DNA of 64,000 nt from Bacillus sp. UNC41MFS5 (GCF_000686805.1 NZ_JMLP01000021.1:1-64000); one strand, 5' to 3'; positions 1 to 10,389 are shown, counted from the stretch's first letter. Made by a program: numbers and translations. Notes: generated from the sequence alone by a model not told the origin.

Positions 1-746
1 GCTAACTCACGTTTTAAGTTAGTGGAAGCTCCTTTATACGGAAAGATAAAATGTGAAAACCCACGAATATCAGAGTGCTAACCGCAGTTGAGATTTTTGC
101 CTTCGTGCCGTGTGCTTAACTTTTTATATTAATATGAAAGGAGTAATCTTATTCATTCTCAGCTTTAAAAAGTATCTCAATCTCCAAATTGCCTGTCAAG
201 GAGAGCACTTGACAGCCAATTTGGAGATTGAGGAGCAGTTAGTAAGCTGAGAAGGAGATTCCCTAGCCTTGAAAAGGCTGAAACCTGTGACTATTATACT
301 ATTACATATTATTCATGAAAAACAAAATATTGAATTTCACCAAAAATTTTTTCGTTGATCTTCTTGTTTTCATCTTTTACATAGATTGTAATGTTGACAA
401 AATTATGTTTTTAATATAATATTTTTTCTTTCTTTCATTTTCTCACTAAATTTTTATTTATTTCTTTAAGAAAAAGGGACTTTATTAATCCTTTTCTTTT
501 AATTTTTAATAAAATTTTCATTTATGGTCTATTCATTTAGCAGAATATGTTCAATTTTGCAATTAATCCATATTTCTTCAATAATTTCACAAATATATCA
601 TAATATTACACAATTCCGCATTGTTCTACATTCCATTTCTGATACACCTTAAAATCGATAGATTTTCTCCAGTAAAACATGGTATATACACTTATCCCGC
701 TTACTAAACATCGACTTAGTAAATCGCCACATGACTTTCGGTTTGG
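1..746. other. non-coding stretch with a long hairpin
   Basis: No credible gene is seen in the first 746 bases. The first 30 bases hold an imperfect stem (ACTCAC pairing with GTTAGT) followed by GGAAGCTCC. This loosely resembles the right end of IS200/IS605-type elements, so the window may open at the edge of one; this is a weak guess. Positions 156-253 form a very long inverted repeat, listed separately. From 300 to 700 the DNA is very AT-rich with no open frame or clear promoter that I would defend. Confidence 0.4.
156..253. repeat. long near-perfect inverted repeat (two-tier hairpin)
   Basis: An inner pair of 25-base arms at 176-200 and 208-232 is complementary except at one position, around a 7-base loop. 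An outer 10-base pair, TTCTCAGCTT at 156-165 and AAGCTGAGAA at 244-253, is perfect, with unpaired bases between the tiers. A small AGCCTT/AAGGCT hairpin follows at about 265-280. There is no U-run after the main stem, so it is not a standard terminator. It could be a miniature inverted-repeat element, a structured RNA or a processing site. Confidence 0.75.
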
Positions 747-1448
747 TCAGCCATTGAATTTTGCAATATTTTTTTGATTTTCGAGGACTTTCTTCGCAAG
801 GAACTTCTTTACCGGTTCAACCATAGCGCCCAGGATGTTAAAAATTTTCCGGTTCTGTTCATCGAGCGAGTTCCGGAGAAATTCTGTTGCGACCATACCT
901 GGACTTAGCGTGCCCACTTTGATATTTGTCTGCTTGGCCTCGATAGCCAATGAGCGGGTAAAATAGCTGACAGCACTTTTTGAGGTACCATACAAAGTCA
1001 TCTTTTCGCGCATCATCCCATTGCTGCCGAATCCCTCTATGTTAAAGATTTGCCCGCAGCCTTGTTTTAACATGTGATGGAAAGCCACATGGCATCCATT
1101 CATCATACCTTTAAGATAGGTGTGAACCACCTTATCGTTCGCCTCTTCGTCCAGTTCCCAAAAGTATTTTCGCTCTTGGTCAATTCCAGCATTATTAATC
1201 CAAATATCAATCGTGCCAAACTGCTTTTCAGCATAATTCCACAACTGCTCCAATTCATCCCGATTATGTACTGCTGCCGCATACCCTTCAACCATATCGG
1301 GATACATTTCTCTAAGACTTTGTAATGCGGTATCAACACTTTCCTGTGATTGTCCATTGATCATGACCCTGCACCCTGTCCGTAAAAATTCCCGGGCCAG
1401 GCCATAGCCAATTCCTCTTGTACTCCCGGTAATGACAACATGCTTCAT
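747..1448 (-). CDS. short-chain dehydrogenase/reductase
   Basis: A 233-residue classical SDR-type NAD(P)-dependent oxidoreductase, probably cytosolic. The glycine-rich dinucleotide motif TGSTRGIGYG lies near residue 8, NNAG of the Rossmann core near residue 85, and the catalytic Tyr-x3-Lys pair as YGTSK near residue 155. A serine or related residue would be expected about 13 residues before the Tyr; the local sequence there is FGSNG. The substrate cannot be told from sequence. It is a single gene on the minus strand, divergent from katG, with about 500 bases of AT-rich DNA between them. The 3' end falls close to the AT-rich stretch on its left, with no obvious terminator. Confidence 0.85.
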   Translation of the reverse strand: MKHVVITGSTRGIGYGLAREFLRTGCRVMINGQSQESVDTALQSLREMYPDMVEGYAAAVHNRDELEQLWNYAEKQFGTIDIWINNAGIDQERKYFWELDEEANDKVVHTYLKGMMNGCHVAFHHMLKQGCGQIFNIEGFGSNGMMREKMTLYGTSKSAVSYFTRSLAIEAKQTNIKVGTLSPGMVATEFLRNSLDEQNRKIFNILGAMVEPVKKFLAKKVLENQKNIAKFNG

Positions 1449-1844
1449 AACTTGCCAACTCCATTTCTATGAGAATACTGAGTACCTATTAATGCCATTA
1501 TATGACTTTTTTTCAGTGGACATAGGCTGCTGGCAAGTGATGAATATATAAATTTCGTGAACAGATCGCCAAGATGATTTCTCTTTAGATACTTATATAA
1601 CTTGCTCACTAACAATATACTTCATTATAATGGTAATATAGACGAACTCTGAAAAAATCTCTTTCATCCATTTCTATTTTATCTTCCAATTATTCTTCTT
1701 AATTTTTACTCACTATACACCTATGAAACTTCAAAATTCTGTACTCCATTTCAACAGCATGATCTCTCTTCTTGTTACTGTATATTTTTTTCAGCCACAT
1801 TTTTCTGGACTTTTTATTTTTAATAATTTATTATAATGACTAAA
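1449..1844. other. AT-rich divergent intergenic region
   Basis: About 400 bases between the SDR gene and the katG control region. It is strongly AT-rich. I see no open frame with a ribosome site and no structured RNA. The katG operators begin immediately to its right. Confidence 0.5.
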
Positions 1845-1882
1845 TAATAATTATTATAAATACTATTTAATAATTATTATAA
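1845..1882 (+). promoter_or_regulatory. two identical PerR boxes upstream of katG
   Basis: The 15-mer TAATAATTATTATAA occurs at 1845-1859 and again, unchanged, at 1868-1882. It matches the known Bacillus PerR consensus TTATAATNATTATAA at every specified position except the second. The two copies are spaced 23 bp apart, start to start, about two helical turns. They lie 75-110 bases upstream of the katG start. PerR is the peroxide-sensing Fur-family repressor, and katA/katG genes are classic targets, so derepression by peroxide is the expected control. Confidence 0.8.
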
Positions 1883-1929
1883 TTATAGTGTCTAAGTTTT
1901 TTACTAGATACATAATTATATATAAATAA

Positions 1930-4173
<2,244 letters not shown>

Positions 4174-4184
4174 GTTTTACGAAG

Positions 4185-4214
4185 AAACCGCCGTTGATTT
4201 GACGGCGGTTTTTG
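4185..4214 (+). terminator. Rho-independent terminator of katG
   Basis: The arms AAACCGCCGT and ACGGCGGTTT pair perfectly around a 7-base loop and run into a T-tract, 12 bases after the katG stop. Confidence 0.93.
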
Positions 4215-4245
4215 TCTTTGATGCCAGGCACCATCCAAATAGAGA

Positions 4246-4683
4246 TTAATAATTCCCTGAATTGTTCCTCTCAAAATATCCCGCAATAGCCGGAAAACTC
4301 AAGAATTCCTTCCTCATCTCCCGAAACGAAATGGCCCCCTTTCCTCTAGTAAGCTCAAAATCTAGTGAATATTCATGACAATTCACTGGGGAATGATGAA
4401 AACTTTTAGAATAGAATTGAATTGCCTCTTGCTTGTTGCCTGCAAAGATAAAGACAAAATCCTTGTGGTTCATTTTCAATGAGTAGATGCCAACTTTATG
4501 AAAACCTAATACATTATTTTGAATCATTCCCTTTACTTTTTTATGGTCCGCTTGGTCTAAGTCGATTTTTGACATATGGTCATCTAATGAAATTTTCTTC
4601 TCCGCAAGTAAGTGGTGGATGTAATGGGCCAATGCTGATTCTTCAAAACGAAGACAATCCATGTAAAGATCTTTCACAATCAT
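4246..4683 (-). CDS. uncharacterised protein next to phage-type replication genes
   Basis: A protein of about 145 residues that I do not recognise. I chose ATG at 4683 because GAGGGGTG lies 5 bases upstream; a TTG 15 bases further out would have no ribosome site. The sequence is mixed charged and aromatic, with no signal peptide, membrane segment or obvious catalytic motif. It lies just downstream of the broken dnaB-like gene on the same strand, so it was probably part of the same phage or integrative-element replication module. A short fragment of a dispersed GCC/GGC-type repeat (TGCCAGGCACCATCC) lies just beyond its 3' end, near 4220. Confidence 0.6.
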   Translation of the reverse strand: MIVKDLYMDCLRFEESALAHYIHHLLAEKKISLDDHMSKIDLDQADHKKVKGMIQNNVLGFHKVGIYSLKMNHKDFVFIFAGNKQEAIQFYSKSFHHSPVNCHEYSLDFELTRGKGAISFREMRKEFLSFPAIAGYFERNNSGNY

Positions 4684-4724
4684 GTGATCACCCCTCAATA
4701 TAAGTATTTTCGGCTAAATAGAGG

Positions 4725-5991
4725 TTACAACGGCAGATTGGATTCCTTTCGTTCTTCAATCCTTCCTGTTTCCTGGTTGTAATTTACAGCGAGGCTTCCA
4801 ACGGGACCATTTCGGTTTTTAGAGATAATGATTTCAAGGGAATGATCCTGCGAGTTCTTGTTATAATACGCTTCACGATACACGATACAAGAACAAAATG
4901 ACATCGGCATCCTGTTCGACACTGCCCGATTCTCGAATATCAGACATCATCGGCCGTTTATCAGCTCGTGATTCCACTGAGCGATTGAGCTGCGCCAGAC
5001 AAATAACGGGGCAATCAAACTCCTTCGCCATCGTTTTCAGGGATTTCGATATTTCAGTGATTTGTAAATGAGAATTCCCTCCGAAAAATTGTCCTGAACG
5101 GATAAGTGTTAGATAATCGATAAACAGGATTGGTTTCTTGTGTGGAAATTGATTCATCAGCTTTCTCGTTTTTGCTCTCATTTCTGCAATCGTTTGGCCT
5201 CCCCCATCAAAAATTTGGATATGGGTTTCACTGAGGTTACTAATCACATCTGACCATCTATTCTTTTGATTTGAATTGAGCATTCTTTTTGGATCCCTCA
5301 TTTTAGCCCGGTTAAAGCCCCCTGTCGAAGCCATTAATCGCGAAGTTATCAGCTTTTCAGGCATCTCTAAGGAAAAGACGAGCGGCAGAAATCCTGACCA
5401 GCCCGACATTTTTGCAAAATGGAGCATCATGTCGGTTTTTCCCATTGATGGTCTTGCTGCGAGAATCGTCACTTCCCCATTCCGAAAGCCACCCGTTACT
5501 TTATCGAGGTTTTCGATACCCGTTGTTGCCTGTTCCGTGAGTTTTTGATCTTCCCAGGGAGCCTCATAGATATCTGCCAACGCATTTTGCAGTGAGGTGT
5601 GATCATCCATTTTCATTTGGTTAATTTTATCCAATTCAGCAATGACTTTCGCAATCTCCCAATCATTCATCGCAGCAACGGTTAAGATGTTTCTCTTTTC
5701 TCGTTCCTTCCACGAGTCAAGAATCAGTTTCTCCATTGCATCAAATTTCTCCACGTCCGCATATGATAACAGCTCAGAAAGGTAAGACATACCCCCGAAT
5801 AATTCGAGGTCAGGTAAGGTAGTAAAGGTAATCAAATCAACATTCTTCCCTACACGGTTAAACTCGACCATTCTTAGCATGATTTCTTTATGCCGTGTAC
5901 TAGCTAGCTGTTCAGGTTGGATCACAGTATCCTTGAGCAAATACTCCGCCTTCATCAAGCTTCCTAAGAACGCTTTTTCCGCGATACTCAT
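4725..5991 (-). pseudogene. DnaB-like replicative helicase, frameshifted by a 7-bp tandem duplication
   Basis: A phage-type replicative DNA helicase of the DnaB/RecA fold, about 420 residues if repaired. The N-terminal primase-interacting domain spans about residues 1-110. The Walker A motif is ARPSMGKTD near residue 185, and a Walker B-like ILFIDYL is near residue 290. The frame stops after FLYR. The missing C-terminal part (EAYYNKNSQDHS onward) continues in another frame to 4725. The cause is visible: the 7-mer acgatac is present twice in tandem at 4875-4881 and 4882-4888, and removing one copy restores the reading frame exactly. It overlaps the upstream DnaD-like gene by 4 bases (ATGA), showing translational coupling. 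The truncated product would lack the final strands of the motor domain and is probably inactive. Confidence 0.85.
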
Positions 5992-6986
5992 TCCTCTTCA
6001 CCTGCCGTAAAATCGAGGTTAATTCCACGTGGAATATCTCTTCCTGCAGAAAACGGTACGGTTGAATGCCTTTGTACAGGCCTTTGCTCCTCTTGATAGG
6101 CATCGATTTCTTCTACGGTCAATAGATTTTCATTTTGCCAGTTTTTCAGAATTCCAACCACATAGTTCAACTTTCGCTTGTTACTAGCACAAGCAATATT
6201 CATGGCTTTTAAAATGATCTCTTTCGGCTGCAAGAAACTAGAATCATCTAACCAAGATAACAGCTGCTGTTTCGCATTTACGTTCGTGAAACCAAATCCA
6301 TTATTGTCCCAAAAATCAACAATTTCTTTAACAACCACCTCTTTTTGATTCGTTCGTGACGGATGCTCGCTGTCTGGATTTTCCACTATATTTGGTTGAA
6401 AAGATTCTTGTTGTTTTTTATTTTTATTTTTATTTTCATTTTCTTTTTGTCCACGTACCGTATAACTAATCGAGTACGAATCATCTAACTGCTCGTAATC
6501 CTCTTCTATGTATGGATAACTTTCATCTTTGCCTCTATATTCCCCGGCAAATAACAGTTCTTCTTGTCCACAAAACGAATCAAAAAGACTACGCATTTCT
6601 TCCTTAAGAATGGATTCCGAAACATATCGAATCAGCGAGGTATCCACCACTTCCTTTAGTTCGGAATAAATACAATCCATGATCGGTTTCCCGCCTTTAT
6701 GCAGGTTATTTCTTGCCCAGTCTTTAATTGCAAGTTCTCTTGTTTCTGGATTGTAACGAATCAATTTGTGAAGCTCGGTGAACCGTTCCATTAACGCCTG
6801 CACACTCTCAATCGAATATCCCAAATCAAAAGCCATCTGTTTTTTGGTAATTTTATAGATTCCAATTTGGGTCGTTTCTGGATTGGTAAGTAGATACAAA
6901 TAGAAATATTTGTCCTCCGGACTCATCTCCTCAGAAACCATTGGATTCTTCCAAAAATCCGTGCGCACCATTCGATACTTTGCCAT
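5988..6986 (-). CDS. phage-type replisome organizer with DnaD domain
   Basis: A protein of about 332 residues combining an N-terminal winged-helix replisome-organizer domain (MAKYRMVRTDFWKNP..., about residues 1-110) with a C-terminal DnaD/DnaB-2 domain (about residues 220-310, containing NYVVGILKNW, the family's typical helix). A low-complexity linker rich in K, N and Q (ENENKNKNKK) separates them. Such proteins bind phage origins and load the DnaB helicase, which fits the overlapping dnaB-like gene downstream. ATG at 6986 is preferred because homologues begin with a short lysine/arginine-rich segment like MAKYR; the long upstream extension is hydrophobic and has no ribosome site. No int, excision or capsid genes accompany it, so this is a remnant module. 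Confidence 0.8.
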   Translation of the reverse strand: MAKYRMVRTDFWKNPMVSEEMSPEDKYFYLYLLTNPETTQIGIYKITKKQMAFDLGYSIESVQALMERFTELHKLIRYNPETRELAIKDWARNNLHKGGKPIMDCIYSELKEVVDTSLIRYVSESILKEEMRSLFDSFCGQEELLFAGEYRGKDESYPYIEEDYEQLDDSYSISYTVRGQKENENKNKNKKQQESFQPNIVENPDSEHPSRTNQKEVVVKEIVDFWDNNGFGFTNVNAKQQLLSWLDDSSFLQPKEIILKAMNIACASNKRKLNYVVGILKNWQNENLLTVEEIDAYQEEQRPVQRHSTVPFSAGRDIPRGINLDFTAGEEE

Positions 6987-7102
6987 CTTCCACCACTGCC
7001 TTTCTTCTACTAAAATTCCTTCAAACTTTATATAGAAATAAATGAAGAAAAAGGTCATATGTTTTTCATTTAAATGTGGATAATTTATGACACCTTTTCA
7101 TC

Positions 7103-7290
7103 ACCTTGTCCTTTGCGAGGGCTTTTAGTGAAATTCCTCGTCTCAATTCCTCTACAATATATCGAGATCGGTGAAATCTAGCGAATGACCATTTTTCATA
7201 TTTGAGGGCTATTTTAGAGCGTAAACGTCAAAAAACGCCTCCAAATGTGATTTTTGGAAGCGTTTTTTGCAATTTCAGTCACTTTTGAGC
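7103..7290 (+). repeat. copy A of a ~185-bp repeated element with terminator-like end
   Basis: This stretch is clearly related to 55663-55850. Shared blocks in order are CCTTGTCCTTTGCGA, ATATCGAGATCGG, a TTTTCAT tract, TTTTAGAGCG, a hairpin with a GCGTTTTTT tail, and CAATTTCAGT. The hairpin here pairs AACGCCTCCAAA with TTTGGAAGCGTT, with one mismatch. The C-G pair next to the loop side is T-A in copy B, a compensatory change that suggests the stem matters. It sits directly upstream of the DnaD-like gene if read on the minus strand, or ends in a terminator if read on the plus strand. Confidence 0.75.
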
Positions 7291-7440
7291 TTATTTTCGT
7301 ACGAAGCTATTTATACTGTTTTAGGAGAACAATATGATACTATTCGCATGGACCTGAATTGGGTGTTTCTACAACGGGACATTTTTCCCCATCTCTGATT
7401 CGGGAAGTCTGTTTAATTGATTAAACGTTAATCCCGATAC
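7291..7440. other. non-coding DNA between repeat and TnpB right end
   Basis: About 150 bases with no gene. An AATTGATTAAACGTTAATC patch has weak dyad symmetry. Sequence immediately next to the TnpB right end (about 7425-7440) would be the position of a guide segment in a TnpB omega-RNA. Confidence 0.4.
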
Positions 7441-7600
7441 GTTGACTTCGCCCCATGGATAAATCCAGGGGATTCTTTTTTAAACCTTCATAAAAGCTGC
7501 CTGTCGGCGGTGGCTTCCAGGTCTTACTACTTCTCCAGCTCATTACGACATGTAGTAAAAACTACATACCGCAGCCCAATCATAGGCACTACGCCACTGC
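7441..7600 (-). ncRNA. putative TnpB omega-RNA / IS right-end hairpin
   Basis: Downstream of tnpB on its own strand lies a hairpin, CCCCTGG-ATTTAT-CCATGGGG (7451-7471), followed by GCGAAGTCAAC. This arrangement is typical of the right end of IS200/IS605-type tnpB elements, where the 3' part of the transcript becomes the omega-RNA scaffold. A second stem, ATGTAGTTTTTACTACAT, lies at about 7549-7566. The end at 7441 is inferred from the hairpin and GTCAAC; the 5' boundary inside the tnpB 3' end is a guess. Confidence 0.5.
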
Positions 7601-8863
7601 CCTTTTAGCTTCATTGTGCGAGACAATGGGAGCTAAAAGGACTCGACGATACTTTGTATCTCCTATTTTAGGTAGTTTCCGATTTTTCGTTATTTGTTTA
7701 TTGACAGACTTATCCAATATATTTATGGCACCTACTACATCCCGATGTCCTTCAGCGCCGCACTGACAGTCGAAGTTTCGATTCCTTTGTTTGCTGAATT
7801 CTCCACATGACGGGCACGTGCCGGAAGTATAGGACTCTTCCACAAGTTGGAATTTAGCTCCTCGAAGTTTTAATTTGTATTTTATTTTTTTGATTAATTG
7901 CCCAAAACTCCAATTAGACAATTGTTGACGAATTTCTTTACGGTTTTTCTTTTTCTTTTTCGTATTTTTTTGAACGCCATCCGGGGTTCCTATATAGAGT
8001 GTTTTAATTTGGTTTTCCACACACCAATCCGTGACCATTTTCGAAATAGCATGCAATAGATACTCCATTTTCCGTTCCAGTTTTTCTAAAAAACGGCGTT
8101 TACGCAAAAAGAGTTTATACCTTTTATTCGAACCTGGCTTCTTCCGGCTAATCAGCTTTTGAAACTCTTTCAACCTTTTGTTTCTGTAGCGCTGTAACGA
8201 GCGAAGTTCCCTTCCTGTTACAATGAGGTGAATTTTCCCGTTACTTAAAACGGCCGCATGGATGATTCCTAAATCGCAGCCAGCTTCCTTTTTACCTTGA
8301 ATCTGCATTTGTTTTGGTACTTCTACTGCTAGATGCATCCAGTATTGATTTTTGTGCCAAACGATTTCGGCACTTTTTATCGTATGGAAATCAATGTGCT
8401 TCGGTTGAGGGATCACTAAGGGGGATTGTTATTTTCCATTGCTAAACCTGAGATTTTTACCAGTTGATTTAATCGCAGCTTTTTTATATTTAACGGAAAA
8501 ATATTTTTTGTATTTCCAGGGGTAACGCCACTGTTTCTCACCTTTTGCCCGTAGCTCCCTTGTTCTTTTGCACGTTTCTTCATGTAACTCAATGATCGCT
8601 TGAATCGTTTGCGAATGTAATTTATGTGTGGTCGCATTGTACCATTGCTTTTTTTCAGATGCACTTGTCCAAACCTGATAGGCATCATATAGCCACCAAT
8701 GAAGATCTAAGCAGTCATTCCACAAATTTGCTGCTTCCTTACGTAAAGTATCGACTAAGCTTCTCTCCTCGCTGGTTAAACGGAGTGGAAATTTCCGAAT
8801 GACAATATCTCCTATCGATTCTGTTTCCTTTTGTTCTTTCATGTTCTTTTTATGGGGTTCCAT
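7589..8863 (-). pseudogene. tnpB: TnpB (IS200/IS605 accessory RNA-guided nuclease), split by an in-frame TAA
   Basis: Two open frames, 8863-8429 and 8416-7589, are in the same phase and are separated only by a TAA at 8429-8431, so a single nonsense change splits a protein of 424 codons. The joined protein has the TnpB layout: a basic N-terminal domain, RuvC-I Asp in GCDLGI, an arginine-rich bridge region, a CPSCG...CQCG zinc ribbon and RuvC-III Asp in HRDVVGA. The usual RuvC-II Glu position reads TLYIGTPDGV with no Glu; the Glu pair in LVEESYTSGTCP may substitute, as in TnpB lineages with a relocated catalytic Glu. AAGGAGGTG precedes ATG 8863. No tnpA transposase is nearby, so it is a tnpB-only element. 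Confidence 0.85.
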
Positions 8864-8879
8864 TTATTTTTTCACCTCC

Positions 8880-8901
8880 TTATAGAACATTTGTTCTATA
8901 A
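8880..8901. promoter_or_regulatory. 22-bp perfect palindrome upstream of tnpB, LexA-like core
   Basis: TTATAGAACA-TT-TGTTCTATAA is a perfect dyad lying 17 bases before the tnpB start. Its core GAAC-N4-GTTC fits the half-sites of the Bacillus LexA/DinR box, though the consensus flanking C and G are A and T here. It could be an SOS operator, an element-end structure or the operator of another regulator. Confidence 0.5.
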
Positions 8902-9365
8902 ACTAATTATACTACTATGGATTAGGAAATGATAGTAAAAAGTTAAAAATATGGCTTATATCCCCATTTCTGAAGAAAGGGGTTTTACGCCACTATTTGA
9001 TAATCATACCAAAAGACCCAACCATCCGTTTCTTTCCCCTTAAAGAGTAAACAGTCCAAAAAAAGTAAAGACAAGCAGTAAATGGGCCACAAAAACAAGA
9101 AACGTACCAGAAATGCTATCATGTTTACCTGCCACAAGGTTTAAAGAATGTGCCAACAATAGGAGGATTCCAGAGAGGAATTTTCATTCGTTTATCCTTA
9201 CATAATAAATTTAGATAGGTCCTGTATGAACGCCCAACAGCAATGATTTGAAGAGATAGGATAAACACTATATATATATTAAATTCCATGTTTGTCCATT
9301 TCTAATTATGCTTGTTTAACATATTTTAAATTATATTCAAAACCTACGTTTAATTGGAGGCTCTT
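8902..9365. other. intergenic region with traces of a hydrophobic reading frame
   Basis: No intact gene. On the minus strand, about 9040-9180 reads as a short hydrophobic stretch (SGILLLLAHSLN... LVFVAHLLL) ending in a stop. This looks like the remnant of an integral membrane protein gene, but it cannot be identified. The rest is AT-rich. Confidence 0.35.
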
Positions 9366-9605
9366 ATGTCTAATCAAATTAATATTTTCAACCTGCATGT
9401 AAACGGGATGACATCAAATGCAAGCATTAATATAGGAAAAACCTTACACAATAGCCATACTGCAAACTTAAAATTATTTGGTGCTAATTTTTCAATGGGA
9501 GATTTTTCACCTGCTAAATCCATAATTATTACGGTGATTCAAGATTCCGATATAAGTGATCAAGGTCAAAATGAAAACCCATCTTCATCAGACAAAAGTC
9601 AATGA
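9366..9605 (+). CDS. GerPA/GerPF-type spore germination protein
   Basis: A 79-residue protein beginning [15 protein letters not shown] with the family hallmarks of GerPA/GerPF: an N-terminal INIFN-like strand, then [15 protein letters not shown] and the FSMGDFSP segment around residues 30-50. GerP proteins are spore-coat associated and help germinants cross the coat. ATG at 9366 was chosen because GGAGG is 6 bases upstream; the TTG four codons earlier overlaps that site. The polar tail ([11 protein letters not shown]) is unusual. Normal gerP genes form a six-gene operon; this one stands alone among gene debris, so it is an orphan paralogue. Confidence 0.75.
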   Translation: MSNQINIFNLHVNGMTSNASINIGKTLHNSHTANLKLFGANFSMGDFSPAKSIIITVIQDSDISDQGQNENPSSSDKSQ

Positions 9606-9905
9606 TGGTTCTAGACCGAGACTTTGTAATAACTCCTTGCAAATTCCTTTTCCTCTTTTAAAAGTTTCCCTGCCATTTTTTTCACTACAAGTAATTGCTC
9701 TAGAACATTTAAATAGGGGATAAGATTTCTAGTTTGTAGGATAAATCCTATTTCCTCCCGCCGCAATTGTACTAAATCCATAGGTTTTAATTCATTAAGT
9801 CTTACCGTTAAGAATGACCTCACCTTTAGATGCATGGAGTAAGGCGAACAGTGACTGGCACTGTTTGCCTGGTGGACTTTCTTCAATGTTAACAGGGAAG
9901 AATGT
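9606..9905 (-). pseudogene. fragment of an ABC transporter ATPase (LolD/MacB-like)
   Basis: Reading the minus strand in two frames recovers pieces of an ABC ATPase. NIEESPPGKQCQSLFA looks like a corrupted [12 protein letters not shown]-loop. After a frame change, LNELKPMDLVQLRREEIGFILQTRNLIPYLNVLEQL matches the Q-loop region (IGFIFQ...NLIPxLTALEN) of the LolD/MacB-type exporter ATPases. The P-loop lysine context is wrecked, a stop interrupts the frame, and the signature, Walker B and everything after are absent. A dead remnant. Confidence 0.7.
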
Positions 9906-9912
9906 TAAAGAA

Positions 9913-9944
9913 GCACAGAGCATAATTAAGCCCTGTGCATTTTT
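9913..9944 (+). terminator. possible terminator
   Basis: GCACAG and CTGTGC flank a 14-base loop and are followed by ATTTTT. Weak stem; it may belong to the decayed genes around it. Confidence 0.4.
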
Positions 9945-9982
9945 CATATGCTTTTCGCCATTATTCTATTGAAAAGTACTAG

Positions 9983-10123
9983 CTGATTCCAGGAAATCTC
10001 ATTTTTAAGCGTTTGGTGACAGGAACACCGAGCTCCTTTTCCAGACGACGTTGCATCTTATCAGCGATATGCTTGGCATTATTAAGGAAATCGTGCTCCA
10101 CGAGCGTTTGAATGTACTCCCAG
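9983..10123 (-). pseudogene. unidentified coding fragment
   Basis: The minus strand encodes about 46 residues in one frame (EYIQTLVEHDFLNNAKHIAD..., KMQRRLEKELGVPVTKR) and is abruptly joined on its upstream side to a dnaB-like fragment. The composition and helix-like pattern suggest a real protein. It faintly resembles the C-terminal region of PLP-dependent threonine-aldolase-type lyases, but I would not assign it. Confidence 0.35.
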
Positions 10124-10128
10124 TAGGT

Positions 10129-10258
10129 GCTTTTCAGGCATCTCTAAGGAAAAAAATAGTGGCAGAAATCCTGCCCAACCCGACATTTTTGCAAAATGAA
10201 GCATTAAGTCGGTTTTACCCATCGATGGTCTGTCGGCGAGAATCGTCATTTTCCCACT
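10129..10258 (-). pseudogene. second dnaB-like helicase fragment
   Basis: About 130 bases aligned by eye to the helicase gene at 5354-5475, covering the Walker A region and the segment just after it. The two are alike but clearly diverged (roughly one difference in seven), so this is a remnant of another phage-type dnaB rather than a recent copy. Neither end continues into helicase sequence. Confidence 0.7.
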
Positions 10259-10339
10259 CAATAAAAATCACCACTGGCCAAGTAACACCACAGTCCATGC
10301 ATTTGCGTGTTCCTTTCAATTTACGTTGTTATAGATATA

Positions 10340-10376
10340 ATAGAACAGATGTGTTATAATATGTATAGAACAGATT
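10340..10376 (+). promoter_or_regulatory. promoter with repeated ATAGAACAGAT motif (GntR/YtrA-type operator)
   Basis: Just before the GntR gene the 11-mer ATAGAACAGAT occurs twice (about 10341 and 10366), flanking a TATAAT -10-like hexamer (GTTATAATATG). Repressors of the YtrA subfamily bind similar sites in their own promoters, so autoregulation of the two-gene operon is likely. Confidence 0.55.
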
Positions 10377-10389
10377 GGAGGGAAGTAAC

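Noticed and set aside
1074..1357. Small open frames opposite and inside the first SDR gene
   Set aside because: They overlap a well-supported SDR in other frames and lack ribosome sites; the same applies to most other short frames overlapping the listed genes.
4875..4888. Programmed frameshifting in dnaB
   Set aside because: No slippery heptamer or downstream pseudoknot is apparent; the event is an exact tandem duplication.
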